A DNA stretch of 64,000 nucleotides, from NCBI GenBank assembly GCA_037130755.1, contig JBAXSI010000014.1:1-64000 (forward strand), written 5' to 3'. A program made the translations under genes and the position numbers. Shown one piece after another: positions 28,746-38,900 of the stretch; position 1 is the first letter of the stretch; each line of letters begins with the position of its first letter. Source of the stretch: UBA10649 sp037130755 (GTDB taxonomy: Bacteria > Actinomycetota > Actinomycetes > S36-B12). The notes below the pieces were generated by a model. The model saw only the letters and a program-made list of their open reading frames with translations, did not search any database and was not told the origin of the DNA.

Positions 28746-29128
28746 GCGAACTGAGGGTCCTCGTCGTCGAGGACAACGACAAGAATCTCAAACTGATCCG
28801 CGACGTCCTTGAGTTTGCCGGGTTCAACGTCGTCACCGCCGACACGGCCGAGATCGGGGTGCGCCTCGCCATCGAGGATCCCCCCGCGATCGTGCTGATG
28901 GACCTGCAGCTTCCTGGAATGGATGGCACGCAAGCCCTCGGCGAACTGCGCGCGTCACCTCGCACGACCCACGTCCCCGTGGTGGCGGTCACCGCTTATG
29001 CCATGGACGAGGACCGCGAGCGGGTGCTTAGCGCGGGCTTCGACGGCTACATCACCAAGCCGCTGAACATTCGTGCCCTCCCCGCGCAGATCCGCGACTA
29101 CCTGCCTCCCGAAGGGAATCAGTCATGA
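28742..29128 (+). CDS. Single-domain response regulator
   Basis: A 128-residue CheY/DivK-like receiver: VVEDNDKN acidic pocket at 9-15, phospho-acceptor Asp54 in VLMDLQLPGMDG, Thr in VTAYAM and Lys in YITKPLN. It has no output domain, so it probably relays phosphate from the hybrid kinase or acts by protein contact. ATG overlaps the kinase stop as ATGA, and its own stop overlaps the next gene the same way. Confidence 0.9.
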
Positions 29129-30252
29129 GCGAGCCGGCAACCGTGCTGGTGATCGATGATCTTGCGCAGAATGTGCGACTGCTCGACGCCGTCCTGAGCC
29201 CACGCGGATACACGATGACGAGTGCTTCGTCCGGCCAGGAAGCCCTGGACTCGCTCGCTGAAGAACTGCCCGACATCGTGCTCCTTGATGTCCTCATGCC
29301 TGGGATGGATGGCTACGAGGTTTGTCGACGCATACGCGAGAACCCTCGAACGGCCTTCCTGCCGGTCGTGATGATCACCGCCAGCGGCGATCAGGAGAAG
29401 GTGCGCGCCATCGAGGCAGGGGCCGACGACTTCATCATGAAGCCGTTCGACCAGTCCGAGCTGCTCGCGCGCGTGAGGTCGCTGGTGCGCCTGAGGCGCT
29501 ACCACGACACGGTGGAGCGCCAGGCGGCGGAACTCCAGGAATGGAACAACCAGTTGAAGGAACGAGTCGAGGCGCAGGTCAAGGAACTGGAACGCGTGAA
29601 CCGGCTTCGACGATTCCTGGCCCCCCAGATCGTCGACCTGGTCGTCGATTCCGGAGACGAGTCATTCCTTCGCAGTCACCGCAGGGAGATCGTCGTCGTG
29701 TTCTGCGACCTGCGGCGATTCACGGCGTTCACCGAGACCTCCGAACCGGAGGAGATCATGGCCGTACTAGGTGAGTTCCACGCCGCGCTGGGAGACCTCG
29801 TCCACCGTTTCGAGGGAACACTTGAGCAGTTTGTCGGCGATGGGCTCACCATCTTCTTCAATGATCCGATCCCGTGTGACGACGGACCGCTTCGGGCGAT
29901 TCGGATGGCGGTCGCGATGCGCAATCGGGTGCAGCAGCTCACCACGTCATGGTCCAAACGCGGACACGATCTCGGCTTCGCGGTGGGCGTCGCCCAGGGC
30001 TTCGCGACCCTCGGGCGGATCGGCTTCGAGGGACGCTACGAGTACACCGCGATCGGCAGCGTGATGAACCTTGCGTCACGGCTGTGCTCGGCCGCCGAGC
30101 CCGATCAGATTCTCGTCACCCAGCGTGTCCACAACGCCGCCGACGGCTTCATTGTCAGCGAGCCCAAGGGCGACATGGCACTGCGCGGTTTCTCGCGCCC
30201 CGTGACGGTCTACAACGTGCTAGGACTCGACGCCGCGCGAGGGCCATCATGA
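29125..30252 (+). CDS. Response regulator with class III adenylate/guanylate cyclase output
   Basis: A 375-residue protein: receiver domain (1-122, Asp55 in LLDVLMPGMDG, Lys in IMKPFD), a coiled-coil signalling helix (about 128-165, QAAELQEWNNQLKERVEAQVKELERVN) and a class III cyclase domain (about 186-365). Metal ligands Asp195 (FCDLRRFT) and Asp239 (FVGDGL), and the NLASRL segment that holds transition-state Asn315 and Arg319, are all intact, so the enzyme should be active. Whether ATP or GTP is used is not settled by eye. Phosphorylation by the upstream kinase probably controls cyclic nucleotide output. Confidence 0.92.
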   Translation: MSEPATVLVIDDLAQNVRLLDAVLSPRGYTMTSASSGQEALDSLAEELPDIVLLDVLMPGMDGYEVCRRIRENPRTAFLPVVMITASGDQEKVRAIEAGADDFIMKPFDQSELLARVRSLVRLRRYHDTVERQAAELQEWNNQLKERVEAQVKELERVNRLRRFLAPQIVDLVVDSGDESFLRSHRREIVVVFCDLRRFTAFTETSEPEEIMAVLGEFHAALGDLVHRFEGTLEQFVGDGLTIFFNDPIPCDDGPLRAIRMAVAMRNRVQQLTTSWSKRGHDLGFAVGVAQGFATLGRIGFEGRYEYTAIGSVMNLASRLCSAAEPDQILVTQRVHNAADGFIVSEPKGDMALRGFSRPVTVYNVLGLDAARGPS

Positions 30253-31826
30253 CCTCGCTCGACGGGACCGGCGTCACCCTGTCCCAACTGGACGAGGCGC
30301 ACAGGTACGACCGGTTCGACCGACTCCAGCAGCGCCTCGATCACGTTTGGGCCGCGATGCGCCTGAATGAGGAAGGAGAGTCCGTCGTCGTCATACCGTC
30401 GGTCACCCTCGATCGGGTCCAACAGTCCAGCGGCTCGCTGAGTCAGGCGATGGAGGAGCGCTTCCTGTTCCTGCTTCTCCTCCTGCGCGAGCCCAGGCTG
30501 CGAGTCGTCTACGTCACCTCCTTGCCGGTGTCACCCGAGATAGTTGAGTACTACCTCGCGCTGCTGCCAGGCATCGTTCCCAGCCACGCGCGGGCTCGGC
30601 TGTCGCTCGTGTCCGTCAATGACGCGTCATCGCGGCCCCTGAGCGAGAAGCTGCTCCGGCGACCCCACCTCTTGCGTCACATCGCCGACCTCATTCCCGA
30701 TCCATCTCGATCACACCTGATCCCCTACAACACGACGACACTCGAGCGGGACCTCGCCATCGTGCTGGGCATTCCCATGTACGGGGCCGACCCTCGGCTG
30801 TTCGGATTCGGCACGAAGAGTGGGTGCCGCCGACTCTTCGCAGACGAAAATGTCAGGCATCCGATCGGCTATGAGGATCTCCACAGCGAGGATGACGTCG
30901 AAGACGCCATCGTCCGCCTGCGCCAGAGGCGACCGGCCGTCAGGAGCGCGATCGTGAAGCTCAACGAGGGCGTGTCGGGCGCCGGCAACGCGATGGTCGA
31001 CCTTGACGAGCTGCCGCCGGTCGGCGCCTCGCAGGAAGGGCCCGCACTTCGCGACCGCATCGGGCGAATGGAGTTCGAGCAACCGGACATGCCTTTCGAG
31101 GCGTACATGGCCAAGCTCGCCGAGCGTGGCGGCATTGTCGAGGAACGCATCCACGGGGAGGAACTGCGCAGCCCAAGCGTTCAATTGCGCGTGATCCCGG
31201 GTGGCAAGGTTGAACTCCTGTCCACGCACGACCAGCTCCTTGGCGGTCCCAGCGGGCAGAGCTACCTCGGATGCCGCTTTCCGGCCGACTTCGCATACGC
31301 CCGGGAGATCAGCGCGGAGGCGATGCTCATTGGCGAGCGCTTATCGCGCGAAGGCGTCCTGGGAAGGTTCGCCATCGACTTCGTCGTCGTCAAGAACAGG
31401 GGCGGCACGTGGGACACCTATGCCATCGAAATCAACTTGCGCAAAGGCGGGACAACGCATCCCTTCCTCACTCTTCAATTCCTCACTGACGGGAGGTACG
31501 ACGCCATGACAGGGCTGTTCATTACACCCGACGGGCGCGAAAAGCACCTCGTCGCAACCGACCACCTCGAATCCCCGACTCTCTGCGGACTTACTCAAAG
31601 CGACCTGTTCGACATCGTTGCGCGCCACGGACTCCACTTCGACCAGTCGCGACAGTGCGGTGTCGTTTTTCACATGATCAGTTGCCTCACCGAGCTCGGA
31701 CGCGTCGGACTCACCGCCGTCGGCGACACGCCCGATCAGGCCGACTCGATCTATCGGCGCGCGGAGCAGGTCCTCTTGGACGAAGCCCAACAAGCGAATC
31801 GTGAAACACCGGTCCCGGCAATCTGA
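30249..31826 (+). CDS. PGM1-like ATP-grasp carboxylate-amine ligase
   Basis: A 525-residue protein of the 'peptide ligase PGM1-related' type, named for the pheganomycin ligase. Landmarks: ERFLFLLLLLREPRLRVVYVTSLPV near the start, HLIPYNTTTLERDLAIVLGIPMYGADP, then ATP-grasp elements AIVKLNEGVSGAGNAMVDL, FEAYMAKLAERGGIVEERIHGEELRSPSVQLRV and the metal loop GRFAIDFVVVK to YAIEINLRKGGTTHP. It should couple ATP hydrolysis to amide bond formation with an unknown carboxylate and amine. It is the last gene of the signalling operon, joined by an ATGA overlap, so its activity or amount is probably tied to that pathway. Confidence 0.85.
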   Translation: MTSLDGTGVTLSQLDEAHRYDRFDRLQQRLDHVWAAMRLNEEGESVVVIPSVTLDRVQQSSGSLSQAMEERFLFLLLLLREPRLRVVYVTSLPVSPEIVEYYLALLPGIVPSHARARLSLVSVNDASSRPLSEKLLRRPHLLRHIADLIPDPSRSHLIPYNTTTLERDLAIVLGIPMYGADPRLFGFGTKSGCRRLFADENVRHPIGYEDLHSEDDVEDAIVRLRQRRPAVRSAIVKLNEGVSGAGNAMVDLDELPPVGASQEGPALRDRIGRMEFEQPDMPFEAYMAKLAERGGIVEERIHGEELRSPSVQLRVIPGGKVELLSTHDQLLGGPSGQSYLGCRFPADFAYAREISAEAMLIGERLSREGVLGRFAIDFVVVKNRGGTWDTYAIEINLRKGGTTHPFLTLQFLTDGRYDAMTGLFITPDGREKHLVATDHLESPTLCGLTQSDLFDIVARHGLHFDQSRQCGVVFHMISCLTELGRVGLTAVGDTPDQADSIYRRAEQVLLDEAQQANRETPVPAI

Positions 31827-31905
31827 TCGGGTAGGCAGTCGTGAACTACGAGGCCCACGGCACCGACCACCGGAACTCCCCGTCGGATAGCGGGTGCCCA
31901 GGGCC

Positions 31906-32607
31906 CTAGCGTGCCCCGAGTTCCGTCTCCTGAGGCGACAGCTCGTTGCCGTGGCGGCGAGCGATCAGGGCTACCGTGATCAGCCAGGTGAGGAAGAGTC
32001 CGACGAAGATCCGCTGAGACAGGCCGTACAGGTTCTCTCCAAGGATGGGCATGAGGAGAAATGCCGGTACCGACAGGGCCGCCCATGCCAGTGACCACGG
32101 CGCGAAGCCCGACCAGTGCAGGTCACGGCGCATCGACCGGTAGGACGCAAACATCGCCGCCATCATCAGGAGGAACACGGAGACGGCGGCCAGTGCGTGG
32201 ACGTTGCTCACGGCGGTGGGGGGCGTGCCGGACGCGTTGGTTCGGAACACTCCCGCCACGAGGTCCAGGACCCCTGCGACCAGCAGGAGGACTGGTGTGA
32301 CGCGCATCCGCTGGACGGTGCTGCGCAGAACCGAGGCGACCAGGACGGTGCCCGCACCCATTGCGCAGAACGCGAGTCCCATCACCACACCCGCGTTGCC
32401 CAAGGCCAGTTCACTCATGGGGTGCGAGAGCGGCGCATAGTCGTCGGGCTGGACGAGCTGCACAAGGGCCACCGCGATGGGGAAAGCCACGAGGCAGGCA
32501 AGGGCCGCGGTGGCTCGCCACCGCACGCCCGTATACGACCGAGTTGGGGCTATGGCGAGAGGCATTGTCATTGTGACCTCCGGGGCTTCGGATGGCTCCA
32601 CGCTCAT
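31906..32607 (-). CDS. DUF998 family membrane protein
   Basis: A 233-residue protein with about six membrane helices. The segment VQLVQPDDYAPLSHPMSELALG between helices 1 and 2 is the DUF998 hallmark (S-x-LG after the first helix). I start at MSVEPSE (32607), which GGAG precedes by six bases. Function unknown. It converges with the ATP-grasp gene. No terminator is obvious in the 79 bases between. Confidence 0.8.
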   Translation of the reverse strand: MSVEPSEAPEVTMTMPLAIAPTRSYTGVRWRATAALACLVAFPIAVALVQLVQPDDYAPLSHPMSELALGNAGVVMGLAFCAMGAGTVLVASVLRSTVQRMRVTPVLLLVAGVLDLVAGVFRTNASGTPPTAVSNVHALAAVSVFLLMMAAMFASYRSMRRDLHWSGFAPWSLAWAALSVPAFLLMPILGENLYGLSQRIFVGLFLTWLITVALIARRHGNELSPQETELGAR

Positions 32608-32691
32608 ACGCTTCTCCACCAGCGGGCCAGAAGCCGCTAAACCACTCGTAGCCCTACCGGGCCTTTCCGTCTAGAGTCCAACAACCCGTCC

Positions 32692-32943
32692 TCAGTCCCC
32701 GAGGGACTTACGCACGCAGCGAAACTCCACGTTCCAAACCGCGGCCCGCGGCACGACACCACTGCGGCACGCGTGGCGATCAGCACTGCCTGGAAGGGTT
32801 GAGTGGCGTCGGCCACACCCTGCCGGCGAAGCACTCAGTCGTCCGTGCCCGTCGAAGAGGCTGACCCGCACGATCGGCAACGGCGCGACGCATCCCTGCG
32901 CAGCCTTCCGCGCCTCGTGCCAGCTCGGCTCGACGAGTGTCAT
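32692..32943 (-). pseudogene. Probable remnant of moeA (molybdopterin molybdotransferase N-terminus)
   Basis: An 83-codon frame begins at an ATG overlapping the narI stop (TGATG). Its first 40 residues (VEPSWHEARKAAQG, APLPIVRVSLFDGHGRL) resemble the N-terminus of actinobacterial MoeA, and those codons are rich in G/C at the third position. After about codon 42 the similarity and the codon bias fade, and a full MoeA (about 400 residues) is absent. The place fits: NarG needs molybdenum cofactor. It may be a truncated gene or a chance resemblance. Bases 32608-32691 hold nothing recognisable. Confidence 0.4.
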
Positions 32944-33677
32944 CAGCCGACCTTCTCCCAACCCCGCTTGGGTGCGTGGTTGCCGGCATCGTGCGGACCC
33001 TTGTCGCGGTACACGACGTACGGCCGGAACACGTAGCCGAAGGGTGCGCTGAACGCATGCACCAGTCGCGTGAAGGGCCACACGATGAACAGCAGCATGC
33101 CGGCGACGGCATGGATCTGGAACGACGGCAAGGCTTCCGCCATCAGCTCGGGCTGCGGATTGAGCAGGAAGATCGATCGGAACCAGGGCGAGACCGTCTC
33201 GCGGTAGTTGTAGCCGTTGCCGAGGACTCCGGAGCCGATGATCGTAGTGAGCAGGCCGAGACAGATGGCCGCGATGAGGAACACGTACATCGTCTTGTCG
33301 TTCTTGGTGGTGGCTGCCATCACGGCACCGGTGGTGCGGCGTCGGTAGACGAGGAGCGTCACCCCGACGAGCGTGCACACCCCCGCGACGGCACCGATTC
33401 CAACGGCCATCAGGTGGTAGGCGTCTTCGCTGAGTCCGGCGGCATGGGTCCAGGCCTCCGGGATGAGCAGGCCCATGATGTGGCCCATCAGAACCGCGAG
33501 GATGCCGATGTGGAAGATCGGGCTGGCGATCCGGATGAGGTTCCGCTCATACAGCTGGCTTGACCTCGTGGTCCAGCCGAACTTGTCGTACCGATAGCGC
33601 CAGATGGTCCCGGTGACGAAGACGGCGATCGTGATGTACGGGAGGGCGACCCACAGCAGGATCGCAGAGGCGGTCAT
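32943..33677 (-). CDS. narI: Respiratory nitrate reductase gamma subunit (cytochrome b)
   Basis: A 244-residue five-helix membrane subunit that takes electrons from quinol through two b hemes and passes them to NarH. The heme-ligand histidines fall at His56, His66, His189 and His207, practically the positions of the E. coli protein. WRYRYDKFGWTTRSSQLYE and SIFLLNPQPELM are family segments. ATGA overlap with narJ. The basic C-terminal tail (RDKGPHDAGNHAPKRGW) lies on the cytoplasmic side. Confidence 0.96.
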   Translation of the reverse strand: MTASAILLWVALPYITIAVFVTGTIWRYRYDKFGWTTRSSQLYERNLIRIASPIFHIGILAVLMGHIMGLLIPEAWTHAAGLSEDAYHLMAVGIGAVAGVCTLVGVTLLVYRRRTTGAVMAATTKNDKTMYVFLIAAICLGLLTTIIGSGVLGNGYNYRETVSPWFRSIFLLNPQPELMAEALPSFQIHAVAGMLLFIVWPFTRLVHAFSAPFGYVFRPYVVYRDKGPHDAGNHAPKRGWEKVG

Positions 33678-34321
33678 CGGCGGGCCCCAATCGATTCGAT
33701 GGTGACGCTGACTCCGAACGGCTCGAGACCCACGGTCTCAGCGGGAGGTCCCGAGGCAGCCAGCTGGGCCATGCGGGCTTCGATGTCGGGCGTGATGGCG
33801 GGGAGCGTGACGACAATGGCATCCAAGACGTGCACGTAGTCAGAACCAAGCTTGGCCAGCGCATCGCGGAGCAGATGGATGGGAACCGAATGCTCGGCGA
33901 GCAACGCGTCGCCAGTCAGGCGATCACCTACGGCCGCGAACTCCAGCACCATCGCGAGGTGATCGGCGAGCTCGACGTCTCCGGCGTCGAACCCCGACTC
34001 AAGGTAGGCCTGCTTGAACCGAAGGATCGCCCGGCCGCGGTTACGCGTGTCGCCGTCGGTCCAGTAGGTGAGATAGGGACATGCCTTGCGCTTCATGTCG
34101 AACATGGCGACGTAGTGGGCCTGCACCTCCCTGACAGGCGTGTTCTCGAGGTATTCGAGGAAGGTCCGCAGCGGCGCTGCCAATCGATCGGGCAAGTCGC
34201 CGGCCACTTCAGCGATGTCGTCGAGCCGGGAGAGCAGCAGGTCGTCCGGATACCAGAGCAGCCACGATGCCGCGAGTCTGGCGACAGCGATCTGCTGATC
34301 CTTCGGGTGGTCACTGGTCAT
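33674..34321 (-). CDS. narJ: Nitrate reductase assembly chaperone (delta)
   Basis: A 215-residue NarJ/TorD-family chaperone that assists insertion of the Mo cofactor into NarG before membrane attachment. Typical pieces are ASWLLWYPDDLLL, HYVAMFDMKRKACPYLTYWTDGDTRNRG and DHLAMVLEFAA. I choose ATG 34321 (GGGTGAG five bases upstream); a GTG three codons earlier is possible. The start lies inside the end of narH, so the two are translationally coupled. Confidence 0.94.
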   Translation of the reverse strand: MTSDHPKDQQIAVARLAASWLLWYPDDLLLSRLDDIAEVAGDLPDRLAAPLRTFLEYLENTPVREVQAHYVAMFDMKRKACPYLTYWTDGDTRNRGRAILRFKQAYLESGFDAGDVELADHLAMVLEFAAVGDRLTGDALLAEHSVPIHLLRDALAKLGSDYVHVLDAIVVTLPAITPDIEARMAQLAASGPPAETVGLEPFGVSVTIESIGARR

Positions 34322-35939
34322 CAGACTCACCCGCTCCGCCCCAACTGCGCAGGTTCATGCGCACCGCGTCAAGCGGTATCAGCACCTCGGTCGTCTGGCG
34401 CTCCTTCAAGGCGTGGAAAGTCTCGACGGCAACTGGCACCGGGCGGCCAGAGGCGTAGCCGAATGGGCCGGATGCGTCATGGGGGTCGCCGTCGTAGTCG
34501 ACTGCACAGGCCAGTTCCTCGAGGTCTCGCGCCGTCTCGGCGTGCGCCTTGGGGATGATGTAACGGTCTTCGTACTTGGCGATAGCCAGGAGTCGGTACA
34601 TCTCGTAGACGGACTCTTCGGTCATGCCGACGGCCTCGGGGATCTCCGGTCGTGGCTCACGGCCGAGGTTGACGTCGCGCATGTAGGACCGCATCGCGGC
34701 GAGCTTCCGCAGCGATGCCTGCACCGGAGCGGGGTCGCCCGCCGTGAACAGCTCAGCGAGGTACTCGATGGGGATACGCAGCGTGTCGAGCGCGCCGAAC
34801 AGATTGTCGACGTCCTCTGCGTCGTTGCCCGTGTCGCGCAGCGCATCCACCACTGGCGACAAAGGGGGGATGTACCAAACCATCGGCATGGTTCGGTACT
34901 CCGGATGCAGCGGCAGGGCGACGTTGTAGACCTTGGCCAGCTTGTAGACGGGCGAGCGCTGCGCTGCGTCGAGCCAGTCAGCGGGAATGCCGTCACGGCG
35001 CGCGGCCTCCTGCACTGCGGGATCGTTTGGATCCAGTAGCAGGTCCAGTTGTGCCTGCAGCAGGTCGTGCTCATTCTCGACCGATGCGGCGGCGGTGACC
35101 TCGTCGGCGTCGTAGAGGAACAGGCCGATGTAGCGCAGGCGACCGACGCAGGTTTCTGCGCACACCGTGGGCAGTCCCACTTCGATGCGCGGGTAGCACA
35201 TCGTGCACTTCTCGGCCTTGCCCGTCTTGTGATTGAAGTAGACCTTCTTATAGGGGCAGCCGCTGACGCACATCCGCCAACCGCGGCACTGGTCCTGGTC
35301 CACAAGGACGATCCCGTCCTCGGATCTCTTGTACATCGCGCCCGAGGGGCAGGCTGCGACGCACGCCGGGTTGAGGCAGTGCTCGCAGATCCGGGGCAGG
35401 TAGAACATGAAGGCGTTCTCGAAGTCCAACTTGACGCGATCACCAACCTCGTCGCGGATCTTGACAAGGATCGGGTCCTTGGGCGCGAGCTCAGGGCCGC
35501 CCGCGAGGTCGTCGTCCCAGTTGGCGGACCACTCGATCTTCATGTTCTTGCCGGTGATCAGTGACTTCGGCCGGGCCACCGGTGTGTTCTCCCCCAGGGG
35601 GGATGAGATGAGCATGTCGTACTCATACGTCCACGGCTCGTAGTAGTCGTCCAGCGTCGGAAGGTTGGGGTTGCTGAAGATCTGCGCGAGTCGCTTGAAT
35701 CGCCCGCCGGATCGAAGCTTGAGCTTGCCGCGCTTGACCTTCCAGCCGCCCTTCCACTTCTCCTGGTCCTGGTAGGTGCGCGGGTAGCCCTGGCCGGGCC
35801 GGGTCTCGACGTTGTTGAACCACACGTACTCGACCCCTGAGCGATTCGTCCACGCCTGCTTGCAGGTGACCGAGCAGGTGTGACAGCCGATGCACTTGTC
35901 GAGGTTCATCACCATTGCCATCTGTGCCATGACGCGCAT
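34311..35939 (-). CDS. narH: Respiratory nitrate reductase beta subunit (Fe-S)
   Basis: A 542-residue iron-sulfur subunit carrying electrons from NarI to NarG. Cluster motifs: Cys16, 19, 22 and 26 (CIGCHTCSVTC), the CEHCLNPACVAACP group, the CRGWRMCVSGCP group whose Trp marks the 3Fe-4S cluster, and the CTMCYPRIEVGLPTVCAETC group. SGVEYVWFNNVETRPGQGYP is highly conserved. Its ATG shares one base with the narG stop (TGATG). Confidence 0.96.
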   Translation of the reverse strand: MRVMAQMAMVMNLDKCIGCHTCSVTCKQAWTNRSGVEYVWFNNVETRPGQGYPRTYQDQEKWKGGWKVKRGKLKLRSGGRFKRLAQIFSNPNLPTLDDYYEPWTYEYDMLISSPLGENTPVARPKSLITGKNMKIEWSANWDDDLAGGPELAPKDPILVKIRDEVGDRVKLDFENAFMFYLPRICEHCLNPACVAACPSGAMYKRSEDGIVLVDQDQCRGWRMCVSGCPYKKVYFNHKTGKAEKCTMCYPRIEVGLPTVCAETCVGRLRYIGLFLYDADEVTAAASVENEHDLLQAQLDLLLDPNDPAVQEAARRDGIPADWLDAAQRSPVYKLAKVYNVALPLHPEYRTMPMVWYIPPLSPVVDALRDTGNDAEDVDNLFGALDTLRIPIEYLAELFTAGDPAPVQASLRKLAAMRSYMRDVNLGREPRPEIPEAVGMTEESVYEMYRLLAIAKYEDRYIIPKAHAETARDLEELACAVDYDGDPHDASGPFGYASGRPVPVAVETFHALKERQTTEVLIPLDAVRMNLRSWGGAGESDDQ

Positions 35940-38900
35940 CAGTACTCGACCTCCTGCGAACGGCGGCGGATGACGGTTATCTCGTCCCGCTGGTTGCCCG
36001 TGGGTCCCAGGTAGTTGAACGCGAAGGACAACTGGGCGTAGCCACCGACGATGTGGCTGGGCTTGATGAGCAGGCGGGTCAGCGAGTTGTGGATGCCTCC
36101 TCGCTTCTTAGACGTCTCGGTGATCGGGACGTCGACCGTACGGTCCTTGGCGTGGTACATGAAGACCGTGCCGGCCGGCATGCGGTGCGAGACGATCGCT
36201 CGCGCTGCCACGACGCCGTTGCGGTTGTATGACTCAACCCACTCGTTGTCCTTGACGCCGATGGCCTCGGCGTCCTGCGGACTCATCCAGATCTCGGGTC
36301 CGCCCCGCGACAACGACAGCATGAAGAGGTTGTCCTGGTACTCGGAATGGATCGACCACTTTGAGTGGGGCGTGAGGTAGCGGACGGTGACCTCCTTGCC
36401 ATCACCGAGTTGCTGGTTACCGTCGAGACGGTGCAGGTTCAGGGGCGGCCGGAAGATCGGCATGTTTTCGCCGAGCTCGCTCATCCAGTCGTGGTCGAGG
36501 AAGAAGTGCATGCGGCCGGTGAGCGTCTGCCACGGCTTGAGCTGCTCGACGTTGATCGCGAATGCGGTGTAGCGGCGGCCGCCGTGCTCGCTGCCTGACC
36601 ATTCCGGGCTGGTGATCACGGGGACGGGTCGAGCCTGGGTGTCCGGGAAGGTGATGTGCTTGCCTTCCTCCTCCTCGGCGAGGAAGGCAAGCCGTTGGCC
36701 GGTGCGCTTCTCCATTGCCTTGAAGCCCTGCACGGCAAGGCGTCCGTTCGTTGTTCCGGACAGCGCGAGGATCGTCTCGCAGGCATGCACGGCCGTGACG
36801 AGAGAGGGCCTGCCCGCGGCAGGTCCGTCTGGGATGACCCCGTTCTTTCCCGCGAGCAGTGCGATCTCCTCGGTCGGTGAGAAGGGCACCCCCTTGGTGA
36901 CCATGCCGAGGGTCTCGGCCAGCGGGCCGAGTGCCGACATCTTGGCGCCGATCGCCGTGTAGTCGCGCTCGACGACGACGAACTTCGGGGCGGTCTTGCC
37001 TGGGATGAGCTCGACCTCGCCGGTCTTCCAGTCCCGGACCACTCCCCCGGGCATCGCCATCTCGTCAACGGTGTCGTGAAGGAGCGGGACGGCAACGAGG
37101 TCCTTGCGTACGCCCAGGTGACCATGCGCGAGGTCCGAGACGCGCCGTCCGAGGGCCTGGAAGATGTCGTAGTCGCTCTTGGTCTCCCACGGCGGGTCAA
37201 TTGCCGGGGTGAAGGCGTGGATGAACGGGTGCATGTCGGTCGATGAGAGGTCGTGCTTCTCGTACCACGTGGCTGCGGGCAGGAGGATGTCGCCGAACAG
37301 ACCCGTGCTCGTCATGCGGAAGTCGATGCTGACCAGTAGGTCGAGCTTTCCTTCCGGCGCCTCGTCGCGCCAGGTCACGTCGCGCGGTCGCTGGTCCTCC
37401 GGTGCCTCAGTCGCGCGTACTGAGTTGTCCGTGCCGAGCAGGTGCTTGAGGAAGTACTCGTTGCCCTTGCTTGATGAGCCGAGCAGGTTTGCCCGCCACA
37501 CCGTCAGGACGCGCGGCCAGTTGGCCTCGGCGTCGGGATCCTCGATGGCGAACTTCATCTCGCCGCTTGTCAGCTGCTCTGTTACATAGTCGGCCGGCGC
37601 CTGCCCAGCGGCCTCGGCCTGGGCGGCGATGTCGAGGGGGTTGCGGTCGAACTGCGGATACGAAGGCATCCAGCCCGAGCGCGCCGACTGCGCGATGGTG
37701 TCAATCATCGACTGACCGACGAAGCGACCCTCACCCAACGGCGAGGCGAGCAGATCGGCGCCGAGGCGGTCGTAGCGCCACTGGTCCGTCTGCACGTACC
37801 AGAAGCCGGTGCCGATCATCTGGCGCGGTGGCCGCGACCAGTCGAGGCCGAAGGCCAGCTGCGCCCAGCCGGTGACGGGCCGGCACTTCTCCTGGCCCAC
37901 GTAGTGCGCCCAGCCGCCGCCATTGATTCCCTGCGTGCCGCAGAGCGTCGTCAGGGCGAGGAAGGTGCGGTAGATCGTGTCGGAGTGGAACCAGTGGTTC
38001 GTGCCGGCGCCCATGAGGATCATCGATCGACCGCCGGAGTCCTCGGCGTTCTGCGCGAATTCGCGGCCGATGCGCTCGGCCATGGCGGCCGGCACGCCGG
38101 TGATCTCCTCCTGCCATGCGGGCGTGTATGGCTCGGGATCGTCGTATCCGGTGGGCCATTGCCCCGGCAGGCCATCGCGACCGACGCCGTATTGAGCGAG
38201 GAGGAGGTCGAAGACCGTCGTCGCGAGTCGTTCGCCGCTTGCGGTCGCCAGTCGCGCTGCTGGGACGCCGCGGTGGTGTACCCCGCCGCCCTCGTTGTCA
38301 GCCTGGCCGACGTCGAAGCGTGGGAGCAGAACCTCGACACTCTCGGTGCCGCTGGCTCCGTGCAGGGACAGGGCAGGATCGACCCCTTCGAGGTCGAGGT
38401 TCCACTTGCCCATGCCGGACTCGTTGAACCGGAACCCGAGGGATCCGTTGGGCACATGCGGAAGGCCAGTGGCGGCATTGACGAATACGGTCTTGAAGTC
38501 CGCGCCCTCAGCTTCATCACCCAGATCGGCGGCGGTCACGAACTTGTCCGGCACCCATGCGCCGTCCTTCTCCCGCAGCGTAACGAGGAACGGCAGGTCG
38601 CTGTACTTCTTGACGTAGTCGACGAAGCGCGGCACCTGCCGCTCGATGAAGAATTCCCTGAGGATCACGTGGCCCATTGCCATCGCGAGCGCGCCATCGG
38701 TGCCTGGATGTGGCGCCATCCACTCGTCGGCGAACTTCGTGTTGTCCGCGTAGTCCGGCGAGACGGTGACGACCTTCTGCCCGCGGTACCGCGCCTCCGC
38801 CATGAAGTGCGCATCGGGGGTGCGCGTGACGGGCACATTCGAGCCCCACATGATCAGGTAGGCGGCGTTCCACCAGTCGGCGGACTCCGGTACGTCGGTC

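Noticed and set aside
31885..31910. The palindrome AGGGCCCT between the ATP-grasp and DUF998 genes as a terminator.
   Set aside because: Eight bases with no loop cannot form a stable hairpin, and I could not extend it into longer arms.
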